From NCBI RefSeq assembly GCF_900115955.1, contig NZ_FOYL01000002.1, positions 248,001-312,000 on the forward strand: a stretch of DNA of 64,000 nt, read 5' to 3'. The notes beneath the pieces are model-generated. The model worked only from the letters and a program-made list of their open reading frames with translations. It ran no database searches and was not told where the DNA came from. The translations under genes and the position numbers were made by a program. Origin of the DNA: Lentzea waywayandensis. Its GTDB lineage: Bacteria; Actinomycetota; Actinomycetes; Mycobacteriales; Pseudonocardiaceae. The stretch's first letter is position 1; each line of letters starts with the position of its first letter. Below are positions 42,678 to 52,647 of the stretch, piece by piece.

Positions 42678-43124
42678 ATGAGGACACCTGTGATCCTGGT
42701 CGGCGTGGACGGTTCGGCCGAGTCGCGCGCGGCGTTGCGGTGGGCGATGCAGGAGGCGTCGCACCGCGGCGCACGAGTGGAGGCGATGCTGGCCTACTAC
42801 CAGGAGCCGGTGGTCGTGCCGGCCGTGCCGATGGGGCTCAACCCGTACGGCGAGATGCCACAACGGCACCCGGCGCGCGAACTCCACGACACCGTGCAGC
42901 AGGTGCGCGCCACGATGCTCCACGCGCCGGACGTCGCCGAGTGCGTGGTCGTCGGCGACGCGGCCGAACACCTGACGGAGGCGTCGAAGCACGCCGCGAT
43001 GCTGGTGATCGGCACGCGTGGCCGTGGGGCGGTTCGCGAGTTCCTGTCGCACGGCGTCGCCGCGAACTGCCTGCGCCATGCCGAATGCCCGGTCGTGGTC
43101 ATTCCACCGGCGGCAACCCGCTAG
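42678..43124 (+). CDS. Universal stress protein, single domain
   Basis: The 148-aa product has VILVGVDGSAESRAALRWAM at the start and GTRGRGAVREFLSHGVAANCL near residues 112-131. The ATP loop is slightly altered: S-H-G replaces the usual G-S after the nine-residue spacer, so nucleotide binding may be weakened. ATG 42678 is preferred over 42666 by the GGGAGC site. It is monocistronic, with its own DevR-type box. Confidence 0.88.
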   Translation: MRTPVILVGVDGSAESRAALRWAMQEASHRGARVEAMLAYYQEPVVVPAVPMGLNPYGEMPQRHPARELHDTVQQVRATMLHAPDVAECVVVGDAAEHLTEASKHAAMLVIGTRGRGAVREFLSHGVAANCLRHAECPVVVIPPAATR

Positions 43125-43255
43125 TTGCCGTGCTGGAGCTGCGGCCGGCACATCCGGCGCCATGGCCTCTCGAGGCGGCCGGCTGCTGATGAACCGCTCG
43201 CCCACACCTGAGCGCTACGGCGTCTGACGGGGCATGCCTGTCGACGCCGGTGACG

Positions 43256-43621
43256 TCAGGAAGACGTCAGACAGAAGGGGTGGCCGGCCGGATCCAGGAG
43301 CACCCGCCAGCGTCCGTCGCCGGGCTGATGGTCCGGTTTGGTCGCTCCAAGTTCCAGCGCCAGCTCTTCCACCGCGGCGAGGTCGTCGGCGCGGAAATCC
43401 AGGTGGAACTGTTGTGGCACGTCCTGACCTGGCCACTGCGGAGCCCGGTATCCGTCGACCCGCTGGAATCCCAGGTCACAGCCGGAGCCGTCCGTCAGAG
43501 CGACGAACTCGTCCGTGCCGAAGAGCTCGCGCATCCCGGTCAGCGCACCGTAGAAGCCCGCCAGCGCCTGCGGGTCGGCACAGTCCAGAGTCACCCCTCG
43601 CAGTTCAGCGCCTGGCAACAT
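43256..43621 (-). CDS. VOC-superfamily (glyoxalase-like) protein
   Basis: The 121-aa product has the paired VOC modules (GVTLDCADPQALAGFYGALTG near residues 9-29; FHLDFRADDLAAVEELALELGA near 72-93; DPAGHPFCLTS at the end) of the Glyoxalase_6-like group, which is abundant in actinomycetes and usually of unknown substrate. It lies between two universal stress protein genes, but no DevR-type box was seen before it, so it may be a bystander in the island. Confidence 0.85.
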   Translation of the reverse strand: MLPGAELRGVTLDCADPQALAGFYGALTGMRELFGTDEFVALTDGSGCDLGFQRVDGYRAPQWPGQDVPQQFHLDFRADDLAAVEELALELGATKPDHQPGDGRWRVLLDPAGHPFCLTSS

Positions 43622-43773
43622 TCGCTCCTTCGTGTCCGCGCGTCCGTCTCCGCAAGCCGCCGCTGCACGCGATCACCGGCCACAGCCACACCGTACGCAC
43701 CACATACACCGCCGAAGTAGCGGTTTATCCCTTCCTCAGGAGCGACGGGTGGCTGTGACCAGCGCTTTCGACC

Positions 43774-44649
43774 CTAGTCGGGTCGCACGATCGCCAACGG
43801 GCACGGCGCGTTGTAGACGAGAGCCTGACTCGTCGAACCGAGCAACATGCCGGCGAAGCCGCCGTGCCCGTGGCTACCGACCACCACGAGCTGCGCCTCG
43901 GCCCCGTAGCGCATCAACGCCCGCACCGGCCGATCGCGCACGACGACCGGATGCACCTGCACGTCCGGGTACTTCTCCTGCCACCCGGCGAGACGCTGCG
44001 CGAGCAACCTGCGCTCGTCTGCCTCCACCTGTCCCCAGTCCACGGTGAACCGTGACGCGGTGTAGGCGCTCTCCACCATGAAGTCCTGCCAGCACATCAC
44101 CACGGTCAGCTGGGCGCTGCGCATCGAGGCCGTCTCGAAGGCGAACGCGAGCGCGGCCTCGCTGGTCGGGGACCCGTCGACGCCGACCACCACCGGCCCA
44201 TCTGGCACAGCCGTGCCCCGGACCACGATGACCGGACTCTTGCCGTGCGCCGCCAACGCCAGGGCGGTGGAGCCGACCAGCATGCCGGTCACCGTGCCGA
44301 GGCCCTGCGAACCGACCACGACGAGGCGCGCGGACTTCGACTCCTCGATCAGCAGCGCGGTGGAGCCGCAGCACACGATCTCCGTCGTCACCTCGACGTC
44401 CGGTGCCGCCGCCCGCGCGGCCGCGGTGGCCTCCTCCAGCTTGTCGCGGCCCAGGCTCTCGATCGCCTGGCGGATCTCGTTGCCGGTGAGGATGACCTCG
44501 GGGTAGCCGCGGGTCGGCAGCACGTAGGCGTGCACGAGCCGCAGCGGCACCCTGTGGCGGGCGCATTCCTGCGCCGCCCAGGTGACGGCGGTCAGCGCCG
44601 AGGTGGAGCCGTCGACACCGACCACGATCGGGGCGGATGGGGCCTTCAT
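43774..44649 (-). CDS. Universal stress protein, tandem domains
   Basis: The 291-aa product has two USP domains: residues 7-145 with ATP loop GSQGLGTVTGMLVGSTA (about 114-130) and residues 152-290 with GSHGHGGFAGMLLGSTS (about 258-274). Both keep the G-2x-G-9x-GS signature, so two nucleotides could bind, as in DosR-induced Rv2623. GGAGGACAACG precedes ATG 44649, and the start overlaps the CBS stop by ATGA. It is the third gene of the nitroreductase-cbs-usp operon. Confidence 0.92.
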   Translation of the reverse strand: MKAPSAPIVVGVDGSTSALTAVTWAAQECARHRVPLRLVHAYVLPTRGYPEVILTGNEIRQAIESLGRDKLEEATAAARAAAPDVEVTTEIVCCGSTALLIEESKSARLVVVGSQGLGTVTGMLVGSTALALAAHGKSPVIVVRGTAVPDGPVVVGVDGSPTSEAALAFAFETASMRSAQLTVVMCWQDFMVESAYTASRFTVDWGQVEADERRLLAQRLAGWQEKYPDVQVHPVVVRDRPVRALMRYGAEAQLVVVGSHGHGGFAGMLLGSTSQALVYNAPCPLAIVRPD

Positions 44650-45212
44650 CGTTGTCCTCCAGTCAGAACGCGGGCGCGGCGCACTCCCGGCACCGCGTCG
44701 GCGAGTGCGACGAGGACCCGTTCGGTCTGCTCGTCGGTGGTCGCGGCACCGATCACGGCTTCGCCGTCGTGGACCGTGACCGTCCACTTGCGACCGCTGC
44801 CGTACATGTCGAGCACGCGCTGGACCTCCGCGGCCACCGTCGTGTCGGCCCTGGCGAGCACCCGCACCAGGTCGCGGCGGGTGACGACGCCGATCACGGT
44901 CGAGCCGTCGACGATCGGGACGCACCGCCTGCGGTCGTCGATCATGACGCGGGCCAGCATCTCGGCGGGTGCGGCGGCGTCCATCGCGACGGCGGGGGTG
45001 GTCATCACGTCGGCGACCACGGTGCCGGTCTCCTCGAGGTAGCCACCACGCACCAGGTCGGCCTCGGTGATGATGCCGACCAGGCGTTTGTCGTCATCGA
45101 CGACGGGCAGCGCGGTGAACCCGTGCGAGACCATCAGTGCGGCCGCGCCCTTGAGCGGTACGGCCGGTGTCACGGTGATCACCGGGCTGGTCATGATGTC
45201 GCGAGCACGCAT
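44646..45212 (-). CDS. Tandem CBS-domain protein with BON-like tail
   Basis: The 188-aa product has CBS 1 at about residues 5-60 (IMTSPVITVTPAVPLKGAAA, GFTALPVVDDD) and CBS 2 at about 70-125 (VMTTPAVAMDAAAPAEMLAR, RCVPIVDGSTVIGVVTRRD). The BON-like C-terminal segment (VAAEVQRVLDM ... VALADAVPGVRRARV) is shared with the protein at 23430-24026. ATG 45212 has GGAAGGGAG. It is 26 bases downstream of the short nitroreductase and is followed by the tandem USP. Confidence 0.88.
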   Translation of the reverse strand: MRARDIMTSPVITVTPAVPLKGAAALMVSHGFTALPVVDDDKRLVGIITEADLVRGGYLEETGTVVADVMTTPAVAMDAAAPAEMLARVMIDDRRRCVPIVDGSTVIGVVTRRDLVRVLARADTTVAAEVQRVLDMYGSGRKWTVTVHDGEAVIGAATTDEQTERVLVALADAVPGVRRARVLTGGQR

Positions 45213-45238
45213 GGCGGAACTCCCTTCCGGTTGCAACG

Positions 45239-45931
45239 CTAGGAATCCGAACGACCCGCGGACGCAGTCGTTGGTCCCGTGCCGACCGGGCCTTTGGCAC
45301 CGACGATCGCCATCGCCTGCGGGAAGCCGGCGAGCTCGTGCCGTTCGATCAGACCCGCCCGCCACTGCTGCCGATGCACCAGGTGCACCACCGGCCGTAC
45401 CGCCACTCCGCTGCCGCGACCGGCCAGCACCGCGGCCTGCAGGGCCGCGCCGCCCCGGACGTGGTCGGGACGGCGGTCGTCGGTGGTGATCACGACGAGT
45501 TCGTGGTCGCTCAGTGCGCGTAGCTCCGTTCCCGCCCAGTGGTTCACCCGGCCGAACGAGTGCGCGTCGCCTCCCCCGGACGCGTCGGCGAGCCGGATCG
45601 CCCGGTGCAGGTCGAGGTCTTGGGGGTCCGGTGACTCGCGGCGGTCCGCACGAACGACGGCGAGCACGTCGGGGCTGGCCTGGTCGGTCGGGAACACGAC
45701 GTGCGGGTGCCACCCGGCGTGCCGGATCGCGAGCACGACGTGCTCCAGGGCGGCGCCGCACGACAGCAGCCGATCGAAGCCGAGCGGGTCGTGCGCGGAC
45801 CGCTGCCCGGTCTCGAAGAGGTAGACCGACCGGCCGTGCAGCTCCAGCGCCCACGGGCGATCGGCGCTGTAGACGGGTGCCTTGCCGGCCGCCTCGACGA
45901 TCTCCGCGGACTCCGCTGGGTTCCATTTCAT
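45239..45931 (-). CDS. Short Acg-type nitroreductase-like protein
   Basis: The 230-aa product is about 100 residues shorter than the two other Acg-type proteins here. It keeps KAPVYSADRPWALEL (in place of PSVHNSQPW), LLSCGAALEHVVLAIRHAGWHP near residues 63-84, and a C-terminal FPQAMAIVG in place of the usual PQ-x-x-x-R-x-G end. The middle region holding the long variable insertion is missing. Flavin binding is uncertain because the SVHN residues are changed. It heads an operon with a CBS and a USP gene, and a DevR-type box lies at 45991. Confidence 0.75.
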   Translation of the reverse strand: MKWNPAESAEIVEAAGKAPVYSADRPWALELHGRSVYLFETGQRSAHDPLGFDRLLSCGAALEHVVLAIRHAGWHPHVVFPTDQASPDVLAVVRADRRESPDPQDLDLHRAIRLADASGGGDAHSFGRVNHWAGTELRALSDHELVVITTDDRRPDHVRGGAALQAAVLAGRGSGVAVRPVVHLVHRQQWRAGLIERHELAGFPQAMAIVGAKGPVGTGPTTASAGRSDS

Positions 45932-45990
45932 GCCTCGACGATTCCGCCGCGGCACACCGCGCGGACAGAGCGGACCTGCTCACCCGGATC

Positions 45991-46004
45991 GGGCACTTGG
46001 ACTC
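45991..46004. promoter_or_regulatory. DevR/DosR-type box in a divergent promoter
   Basis: GGGCA-CTTG-GACTC. The centre is about 66 bp from the short nitroreductase start on one side and 62 bp from the SHOCT gene start on the other, so it could serve both. Confidence 0.5.
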
Positions 46005-46059
46005 TCCTCGCGGCCGGGCCGGCGGGAAGAACCTGGACACGACGACGGAGGAGATGGCG

Positions 46060-46281
46060 ATGACCTGGTACTACGGCACCCCGATGGGCTGGGGCGGATT
46101 CTCGATGATGGCACTGACCATGCTGGTGTTCTGGGGCGGCTTGGTCGCGTTGGTGGTCGTGATGCTGCGCCGGTCCCCGCACACCGGCTCGGAGACCCGC
46201 ATACTGAGGGAACGGCTCGCCCGAGGTGAGATCGACACCGAGGAGTTCGAGCGGGTGCGGAAGACCCTGGATTCCAGGTGA
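46060..46281 (+). CDS. SHOCT-domain small membrane protein
   Basis: The 73-aa product has one hydrophobic helix (MMALTMLVFWGGLVALVVVML, about residues 16-36) followed by a C-terminal SHOCT motif (ILRERLARGEIDTEEFERVR, about 49-68). SHOCT domains are short oligomerisation modules. ATG 46060 is chosen because GGAGGAG ends 6 bases upstream; an ATG at 46054 is too close to that site. It immediately precedes devR. Confidence 0.82.
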   Translation: MTWYYGTPMGWGGFSMMALTMLVFWGGLVALVVVMLRRSPHTGSETRILRERLARGEIDTEEFERVRKTLDSR

Positions 46282-46283
46282 CA

Positions 46284-46297
46284 GGGTCTTTGGTCCC
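46284..46297 (+). promoter_or_regulatory. DevR/DosR-type box upstream of devR
   Basis: GGGTC-TTTG-GTCCC, nine of ten core bases. A centre near -42 predicts transcription at about 46333, so devR is probably autoregulated. Confidence 0.7.
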
Positions 46298-46358
46298 TGT
46301 GTGCCGTCTGCAGGCTGAGAGATCGTGATCCCGGAACGATCGAGAGAAGGTGGTTGCG

Positions 46359-47011
46359 GTGGTGTCGCGAGTCTTCCTGGTGGATGACCATGAGATCGTC
46401 CGGGTCGGCATCAGGGAGCTGCTCAGCGCCTCCCCCGACCTGGAGGTCGTCGGCGAGGCGGCCTCGGTGACCGAGGCGCTCACGATGGTCCCGGCCACCA
46501 ACCCCGACGTGGCGGTTCTGGACGTGCGGCTGCCCGACGGCAACGGCATCGAGCTGTGCCGCGAGCTGATGTCCCGGCTGCCAGACCTCAAATGCCTGAT
46601 GCTGACGTCGTTCACCGACGACGAGGCGTTGTTCGACGCGATCATGGCGGGCGCGTCCGGGTTCGTGCTCAAGCGCATCCTGGGCACCGACCTCACGACG
46701 GCGGTGAAGACCGTCGCGGCCGGACAGTCCCTTTTGGACGCCCGCTCGACCGCCGCGCTGCTCAACAGGATCCGGCGCGAACGTGAGCAGGGCGACCCCG
46801 TCCGCGCGCTCACCGAGCAGGAGCGGACCGTGTTCGACTACATCGGTGACGGCCTGACGAACCGGCAGATCGCGGAGAAGATGTTCCTCGCGGAGAAGAC
46901 CGTGAAGAACTACGTCTCGCACCTGCTCGCCAAACTCGGCCTCGAGCGCCGCACCCAGGCCGCCGTGCTGGCCTCGCAGTTGCGCAAGCCCACGCACGAC
47001 AACGAGACCGG

Positions 47012-47015
<4 letters not shown>
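46359..47015 (+). CDS. devR: Hypoxia/dormancy response regulator DevR (DosR), NarL/FixJ family
   Basis: The 218-aa product (GTG 46359; mycobacterial DevR is 217 aa) has the receiver start [20 protein letters not shown], acidic pocket Asp9-Asp10, and phospho-acceptor Asp55 in [13 protein letters not shown]. The conserved Lys lies in GFVLKRILG, and a LuxR HTH is at about residues 155-205 ([25 protein letters not shown]). It should be phosphorylated by DevS and bind GGGAC-N4-GTCCC sites through the island. The GTG frame also opens at 46350; 46359 gives the best spacing to AGAAGG and the family length. Its TAG stop lies inside the CTAG end of a foldback element. Confidence 0.93.
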
Positions 47016-48835
<1,820 letters not shown>

Positions 48836-48884
48836 TCAAGCCTTTCACGAGGCCGCTGCGGCGCCAAGCGGTCCCTGCCAGGTC

Positions 48885-48898
48885 GGGACCTTCGACGG
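48885..48898. promoter_or_regulatory. DevR/DosR-type box between devS and an Acg-type gene
   Basis: GGGAC-CTTC-GACGG. The left half is perfect and the right half is poor. It is flanked by an inverted pair, GCGGTCCC (48868-48875) and GGGACCGC (48900-48907), so two or more sites may overlap. It is 87 bp before the nitroreductase start at 48972. Confidence 0.5.
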
Positions 48899-48971
48899 TG
48901 GGACCGCTCAGCGGTTGCGCAGACAGTGGAGCGAACAAGAGTTCTACCGGCAACACGATGGGGTGACGGAC

Positions 48972-49970
48972 ATGGCCGAGGTGACCGCGGCGTTGGGGCT
49001 GGGGCCTGAGCAGGTCGAGCGAGTGCTGAAGGCGGCCTCGCTCGCGCCGTCCGTGCACAACACCCAGCCCTGGCTCTTCCGGGTGCGCCCCGACCGCATC
49101 GAGCTGCACCCGGACACCTCCCGCAGGCTGGAGGCGACCGACCCCGAGGACCGCGAGCTGCGGCTGTCGTGCGGTGCGGCGCTGTACAACATGCGGCTGG
49201 CGTTGCAGGACTTCGGTGTTCGACCGCTCGTGACGATGCTGCCCGGTCAGGACGCGCCCGGCGCGCTCGCGGTCGTGCGCAAGGGCGGCACGATCAAGCC
49301 CGACGGCGAGAACAGTGCGCTGCTCGACGCCGTTCCCCACCGGCGCACCAACCGCCATCCGTTCCACGAAGCCCACGTCGACCCTCGCCAGCGTCACTCC
49401 CTGGTGCGGGCGGCCGAGCTGGAACGTTCGTGGCTGCACGTGGTCACGACCCCTGACAGCCGAGCCCAGCTCAAGCGATTCGTCCAGCGGGCGCACCAGA
49501 TCCAGCTGGACGACGGGCGCGTGCAGGCGGAGCTGGCGGCCTTCACCGGCCACCGTCCGGACGCGGTCGACGGCGTGCCACCCGCGTCGGCGGGGCTCCG
49601 GCCGGAGCCGCAGGACGAGTGGACGTTCCGCGACTTCCACGGCCCTGAACGCCACCCCGGCAAGGACTACGAGTCCGACCCGCTCGTCGTGGTGCTCTGC
49701 TCGTTCTACGACGGGCCCCTCGGCGAACTTCAGGCAGGCCAGGCACTCCAACGCGTGCTGCTCACCGCGACCACGCACGGGCTGTCCGCGTCGTTCCTGT
49801 CGCAGCCGGTCGAGGTGCGGATGGTTCGCGAGGAACTGCGGCGCTCACTCGGCGGGATGCTCGTCCCGCAGACCGTGCTGCGCATCGGGTTCAGCACACC
49901 GGTCCCGGCCACGCCGAGGCGCCAGGTGGCCGAACTCCTGATGGACTCCAAGGACCGCGCCGGATGCTAG
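48972..49970 (+). CDS. Acg-family nitroreductase-like flavoprotein
   Basis: The 332-aa product has LAPSVHNTQPWLFRV near residues 26-40 and RLSCGAALYNMRLALQDFGVRP near 71-92. PHRRTNRHPF lies near 124 and VPQTVLRIGFSTPVPATPRRQV near 298-319 closes the family pattern. It is the full-length Acg type found in DosR regulons. ATG 48972 follows GGGGTGACGG; GTG 48963 is an alternative. The TAG stop lies in the CTAG end of foldback repeat B. The gene is divergent from devS. Confidence 0.9.
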   Translation: MAEVTAALGLGPEQVERVLKAASLAPSVHNTQPWLFRVRPDRIELHPDTSRRLEATDPEDRELRLSCGAALYNMRLALQDFGVRPLVTMLPGQDAPGALAVVRKGGTIKPDGENSALLDAVPHRRTNRHPFHEAHVDPRQRHSLVRAAELERSWLHVVTTPDSRAQLKRFVQRAHQIQLDDGRVQAELAAFTGHRPDAVDGVPPASAGLRPEPQDEWTFRDFHGPERHPGKDYESDPLVVVLCSFYDGPLGELQAGQALQRVLLTATTHGLSASFLSQPVEVRMVREELRRSLGGMLVPQTVLRIGFSTPVPATPRRQVAELLMDSKDRAGC

Positions 49971-50115
49971 GCCGTGTCCTGTAGGTCCGTTCGATGAGAG
50001 TCACGGGCGAGAGACCCGGAGGCGGCACCGCCGGAACGCCCTCATACCGGGCCGGTGCCGTCTCCGGGCCCTCGGCCGCGACTGTCGCGGACGAGACCTA
50101 CAGGACACGGACTAG
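49967..50115. mobile_element. Foldback repeat B (MITE-like)
   Basis: A 149-bp element bounded by CTAG on both sides. Terminal inverted repeats of 17 bases after the CTAG (core CCGTGTCCTGTAGGTC) match with one or no mismatch, and the two 70-bp arms remain roughly complementary to the centre (CCCGGAGGCGGCACCG against CGGTGCCGTCTCCGGG). There is no coding capacity. The CTAG flanks look like the target used by IS5-family (IS427-group) elements, so this is probably a non-autonomous derivative. The left CTAG supplies the stop codon of the preceding gene. Confidence 0.65.
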
Positions 50116-50128
50116 GCCCTGCGACGGT

Positions 50129-50142
50129 GGGACTTTGGTCCC
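50129..50142 (+). promoter_or_regulatory. Perfect DevR/DosR-type box
   Basis: GGGAC-TTTG-GTCCC, an exact core match, 13 bases beyond foldback repeat B. A centre near -42 places transcription start near 50178, which argues against ATG 50174 as the start of the following gene. Confidence 0.8.
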
Positions 50143-50200
50143 TGCTCAGTGGACTCTTCCCGCCCTGCTCCAGATGGACGCGATGAACCATTGTCAACGC

Positions 50201-50893
50201 ATGGAACCGATCGTGATCATCCAAGACGGCGCCAGACGTGACGAGAACGCGCTGAGGTGGGCCGCCGCCCACGCGCAGCTCGTCGGCACCGGCCTCGAGA
50301 TCCACCGTCCGCAGGACGACTTCCGCGCCCAGCTCGTGGTCGTCGGCTACCGGGGTCCGGGGAACTCGACGCTGGGACTGGGTGGCCACGTCCTGCCGCT
50401 GCTGGCCGAGACGCGCTGCGACACGGTGGTCGTGCGCGGGACGCCCGCGGCCGTCGACTTCCGGCACCGCCACGTCACCGTGCTGGTCAGCGGTGGTCCC
50501 GGTGATCGCCGGGTGCTCCGTCACGCCGCCGACTTCGCGCGGCGACGCGATGCGGCCCTGCGGGTCCTCCACGCCGCACCAGAGCCCCCGGTCCGGAGCG
50601 GCGTGGACACAGACCACACGTATGTGCTCGCGCGCGCCGCAGCGGCGCTCGATGGATTGCGGCACCACGCCGTGCTGGTTCGCGCGCTACCGCACGAGGC
50701 GATCGCGCGGTGCACCGACACCGACCTGATCGTCGTCGGTTCCGGCGACACGCACGAGAGCGGTACCGTCACCAGAGCCGCGCTCCACCACGCGCCGTGC
50801 CCTGTTCTCGTGGTGCACCAACCGGTTCTGGAGGCGCACCACGGCCGCACCGCCATCCCCGCTCCTCGCCGGCCGGTTCGCCTCCAGGCCTGA
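50201..50893 (+). CDS. Divergent universal stress protein, shortened first domain
   Basis: The 230-aa product has a first USP domain (EPIVIIQDGARRDENALRWAA) cut to about 75 residues and ending GYRGPGNSTLGLGG, and a second (VTVLVSGGPGDRRVLRHAADFARRR) ending GSGDTHESGTVTRAALHHAPCPVLVVH. Neither keeps a full G-2x-G-9x-GS ATP loop, so it is probably a non-ATP-binding USP. ATGs at 50174 and 50183 are also in frame. The perfect DevR-type box upstream predicts transcription near 50178, which favours 50201 or 50183. No clear Shine-Dalgarno precedes any of them. Confidence 0.75.
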   Translation: MEPIVIIQDGARRDENALRWAAAHAQLVGTGLEIHRPQDDFRAQLVVVGYRGPGNSTLGLGGHVLPLLAETRCDTVVVRGTPAAVDFRHRHVTVLVSGGPGDRRVLRHAADFARRRDAALRVLHAAPEPPVRSGVDTDHTYVLARAAAALDGLRHHAVLVRALPHEAIARCTDTDLIVVGSGDTHESGTVTRAALHHAPCPVLVVHQPVLEAHHGRTAIPAPRRPVRLQA

Positions 50894-50966
50894 GTTCGGC
50901 GGCACGGAATGCTCCTCGCGTTCGACCTCATGACCCCAGGTCACCGCCGGACGGTCGTGTGCCGTT

Positions 50967-51476
50967 CTACCCCACGTCGGCCGCGCACTTGGCTCCCCAG
51001 ATCCGGGCACGGTCGGGCTCACCTTCGACCAGCGGGCCCGCGGTGCCGTCGACGTAGAAGTTCTCCGCCGACGTGAGCACCGGGAAGTGGGCGCGCCGCA
51101 ACCGAGTCAGCGCGGCACGGGCAGCAGAGCCGGGCAGCGGAGGCCGCCTGACCTTCGTGTCGAACGCGGCGACCGGCGGACGTGCCGTTCCCTTGCCGAC
51201 CTGCTCCACCCACTCCCGCAGTCCCGCTGCCGCGGCCGCCCGCTTGTCGGCGCCCTTGGTCGCGGCGTCGGCGCGGGTGTTCGGCCTGCTCATGCTGAAC
51301 GCGTGCGTCGGCCCGCCGACCACGAGCAACCCGATCTCGTCACTCAGTTCCACCGGAGCCGAACCCACCTCGACGACCTTGACCGTCATCGAGCCCCGCA
51401 GCCCTTCGGCCACGGCTTCGGCGATCTCCTTGGTGTTTCCGAACATCGACTCGTAGACCACCAGCGCGTGCTTCAT
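50967..51476 (-). CDS. Flavodoxin family protein
   Basis: The 169-aa product has start MKHALVVYESMFGNTKEIAE (FMN-phosphate loop at about residues 9-16, closer to classical flavodoxins than the other two), GLLVVGGPTHAFSMSRPNTR near 49-68, and RPPVAAFDTKV near 100. It is a probable FMN electron carrier. A DevR-type box centred at 51519 predicts transcription starting essentially at ATG 51476, so the transcript may be leaderless. It is divergent from the fermentation operon. Confidence 0.88.
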   Translation of the reverse strand: MKHALVVYESMFGNTKEIAEAVAEGLRGSMTVKVVEVGSAPVELSDEIGLLVVGGPTHAFSMSRPNTRADAATKGADKRAAAAAGLREWVEQVGKGTARPPVAAFDTKVRRPPLPGSAARAALTRLRRAHFPVLTSAENFYVDGTAGPLVEGEPDRARIWGAKCAADVG

Positions 51477-51512
51477 ATCTCGACCGTAGGTCCGCCGCAC
51501 GTGGCAGCAGGA

Positions 51513-51526
51513 GGTCCTTAGGTCCT
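51513..51526 (-). promoter_or_regulatory. DevR/DosR-type box (variant) upstream of the flavodoxin gene
   Basis: On the minus strand AGGAC-CTAA-GGACC, the same variant as 24832-24845. The centre is 43-44 bases before the flavodoxin ATG. Confidence 0.55.
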
Positions 51527-51535
51527 CCGGCGTCG

Positions 51536-51549
51536 GGGACCAGGGGCTC
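51536..51549 (+). promoter_or_regulatory. DevR/DosR-type box upstream of the fermentation operon
   Basis: GGGAC-CAGG-GGCTC. A centre near -42 gives transcription at about 51585, 25 bases before ATG 51610, with GAGGAGGAATCGCG in the leader. Confidence 0.65.
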
Positions 51550-51609
51550 TGCGCGGCGCCCGCCGACCCGAGAAGTCTGGGATCGACGAACCGACGAGGA
51601 GGAATCGCG

Positions 51610-52647
51610 ATGAAGGCGCTGGTCTACCACGGTCCTGGCAAGCGCGTGTGGGAAGAGGTTCCCCGGCCGGAGATCGAGGAACCCACCGACGCGATCGTCC
51701 GCGTCACCGCGGTCACGATCTGCGGCACGGACCTGCACATCCTCAAGGGCGACGTGCCCGAGGTCGAGCCCGGCCGGATCCTCGGCCACGAGGCGGTCGG
51801 CGTCGTGGAGCAGGTCGGCGCCTCGGTCACCGGTGTGAAACCGGGCGACCGGGTGCTCATCTCGTGCATCACGTCCTGTGGCCGCTGCGAGTACTGCCGC
51901 GTCGGCAGCTACGGCCAGTGCCTCGGCGGTGGTGGCTGGATCCTCGGCCACACGACCGACGGCGTGCAGGCCGAGTACGTGCGCGTGCCGTTCGCCGACA
52001 CCTCCACGCACCTGCTGCCCAACGACGTCACCGACACCGCCGCGGTCGCGCTCGCGGACATCCTGCCCACCTCCTACGAGGTCGGTGTCCTCAATGGACG
52101 GATCAAGCCCGCCGACACCGTGGTGATCGTCGGCGCGGGGCCGATCGGACTCGCCGCGATCCAGACCGCGCAGCTCTACAGCCCCAGCCACATCGTCGCG
52201 GTCGACCTGGCGACGTCCCGGCTCGACGCCGCGAAGCAGTTCGGCGCGGACGTCACCGCGGGCACCGCCGAAGAAGCCGAACGCGTCGTCGGCGAGCTGA
52301 CCGGCGGACTTGGCGCGCACGTCGCGATCGAGGCGGTCGGTGTGCCGGAGACCTTCGAGCTGTGCACGAAGCTCGTGCGGCCCGGCGGGCACGTCGCCAA
52401 CGTCGGCGTGCACGGCAAGCCCGCGACGCTGCACCTGGAAAGCCTCTGGATCCGCAACGTCACCATCACCACCGGCCTGGTCGACACGAGCTCGACGCCC
52501 ACCCTGCTGCGCATGGTCGCGGCGGGCCGGATCGACGGCGAGCGGTTCATCACGCACCGGTTCGCACTCGACGAGATGGAGCAGGCGTACGAGGTGTTCG
52601 AGAACGCCGGCGACACCGGCGCGCTCAAGGTCGTGCTGACGCGATGA
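51610..52647 (+). CDS. Zinc-dependent medium-chain alcohol dehydrogenase
   Basis: The 345-aa product has the catalytic zinc ligand in TICGTDLH (Cys38), GHEAVG near residues 60-65, the structural zinc motif C-x2-C-x2-C-x7-C ([15 protein letters not shown], about 92-106), and the NAD-fold [15 protein letters not shown] near 176-190. Within this operon its likely job is to re-oxidise NADH by reducing an aldehyde, though no acetaldehyde dehydrogenase is encoded nearby. GAGGAGGAATCGCG before ATG 51610 is a strong ribosome site. It is the first gene of the seven-gene operon and overlaps pflB by ATGA. Confidence 0.92.
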   Translation: MKALVYHGPGKRVWEEVPRPEIEEPTDAIVRVTAVTICGTDLHILKGDVPEVEPGRILGHEAVGVVEQVGASVTGVKPGDRVLISCITSCGRCEYCRVGSYGQCLGGGGWILGHTTDGVQAEYVRVPFADTSTHLLPNDVTDTAAVALADILPTSYEVGVLNGRIKPADTVVIVGAGPIGLAAIQTAQLYSPSHIVAVDLATSRLDAAKQFGADVTAGTAEEAERVVGELTGGLGAHVAIEAVGVPETFELCTKLVRPGGHVANVGVHGKPATLHLESLWIRNVTITTGLVDTSSTPTLLRMVAAGRIDGERFITHRFALDEMEQAYEVFENAGDTGALKVVLTR

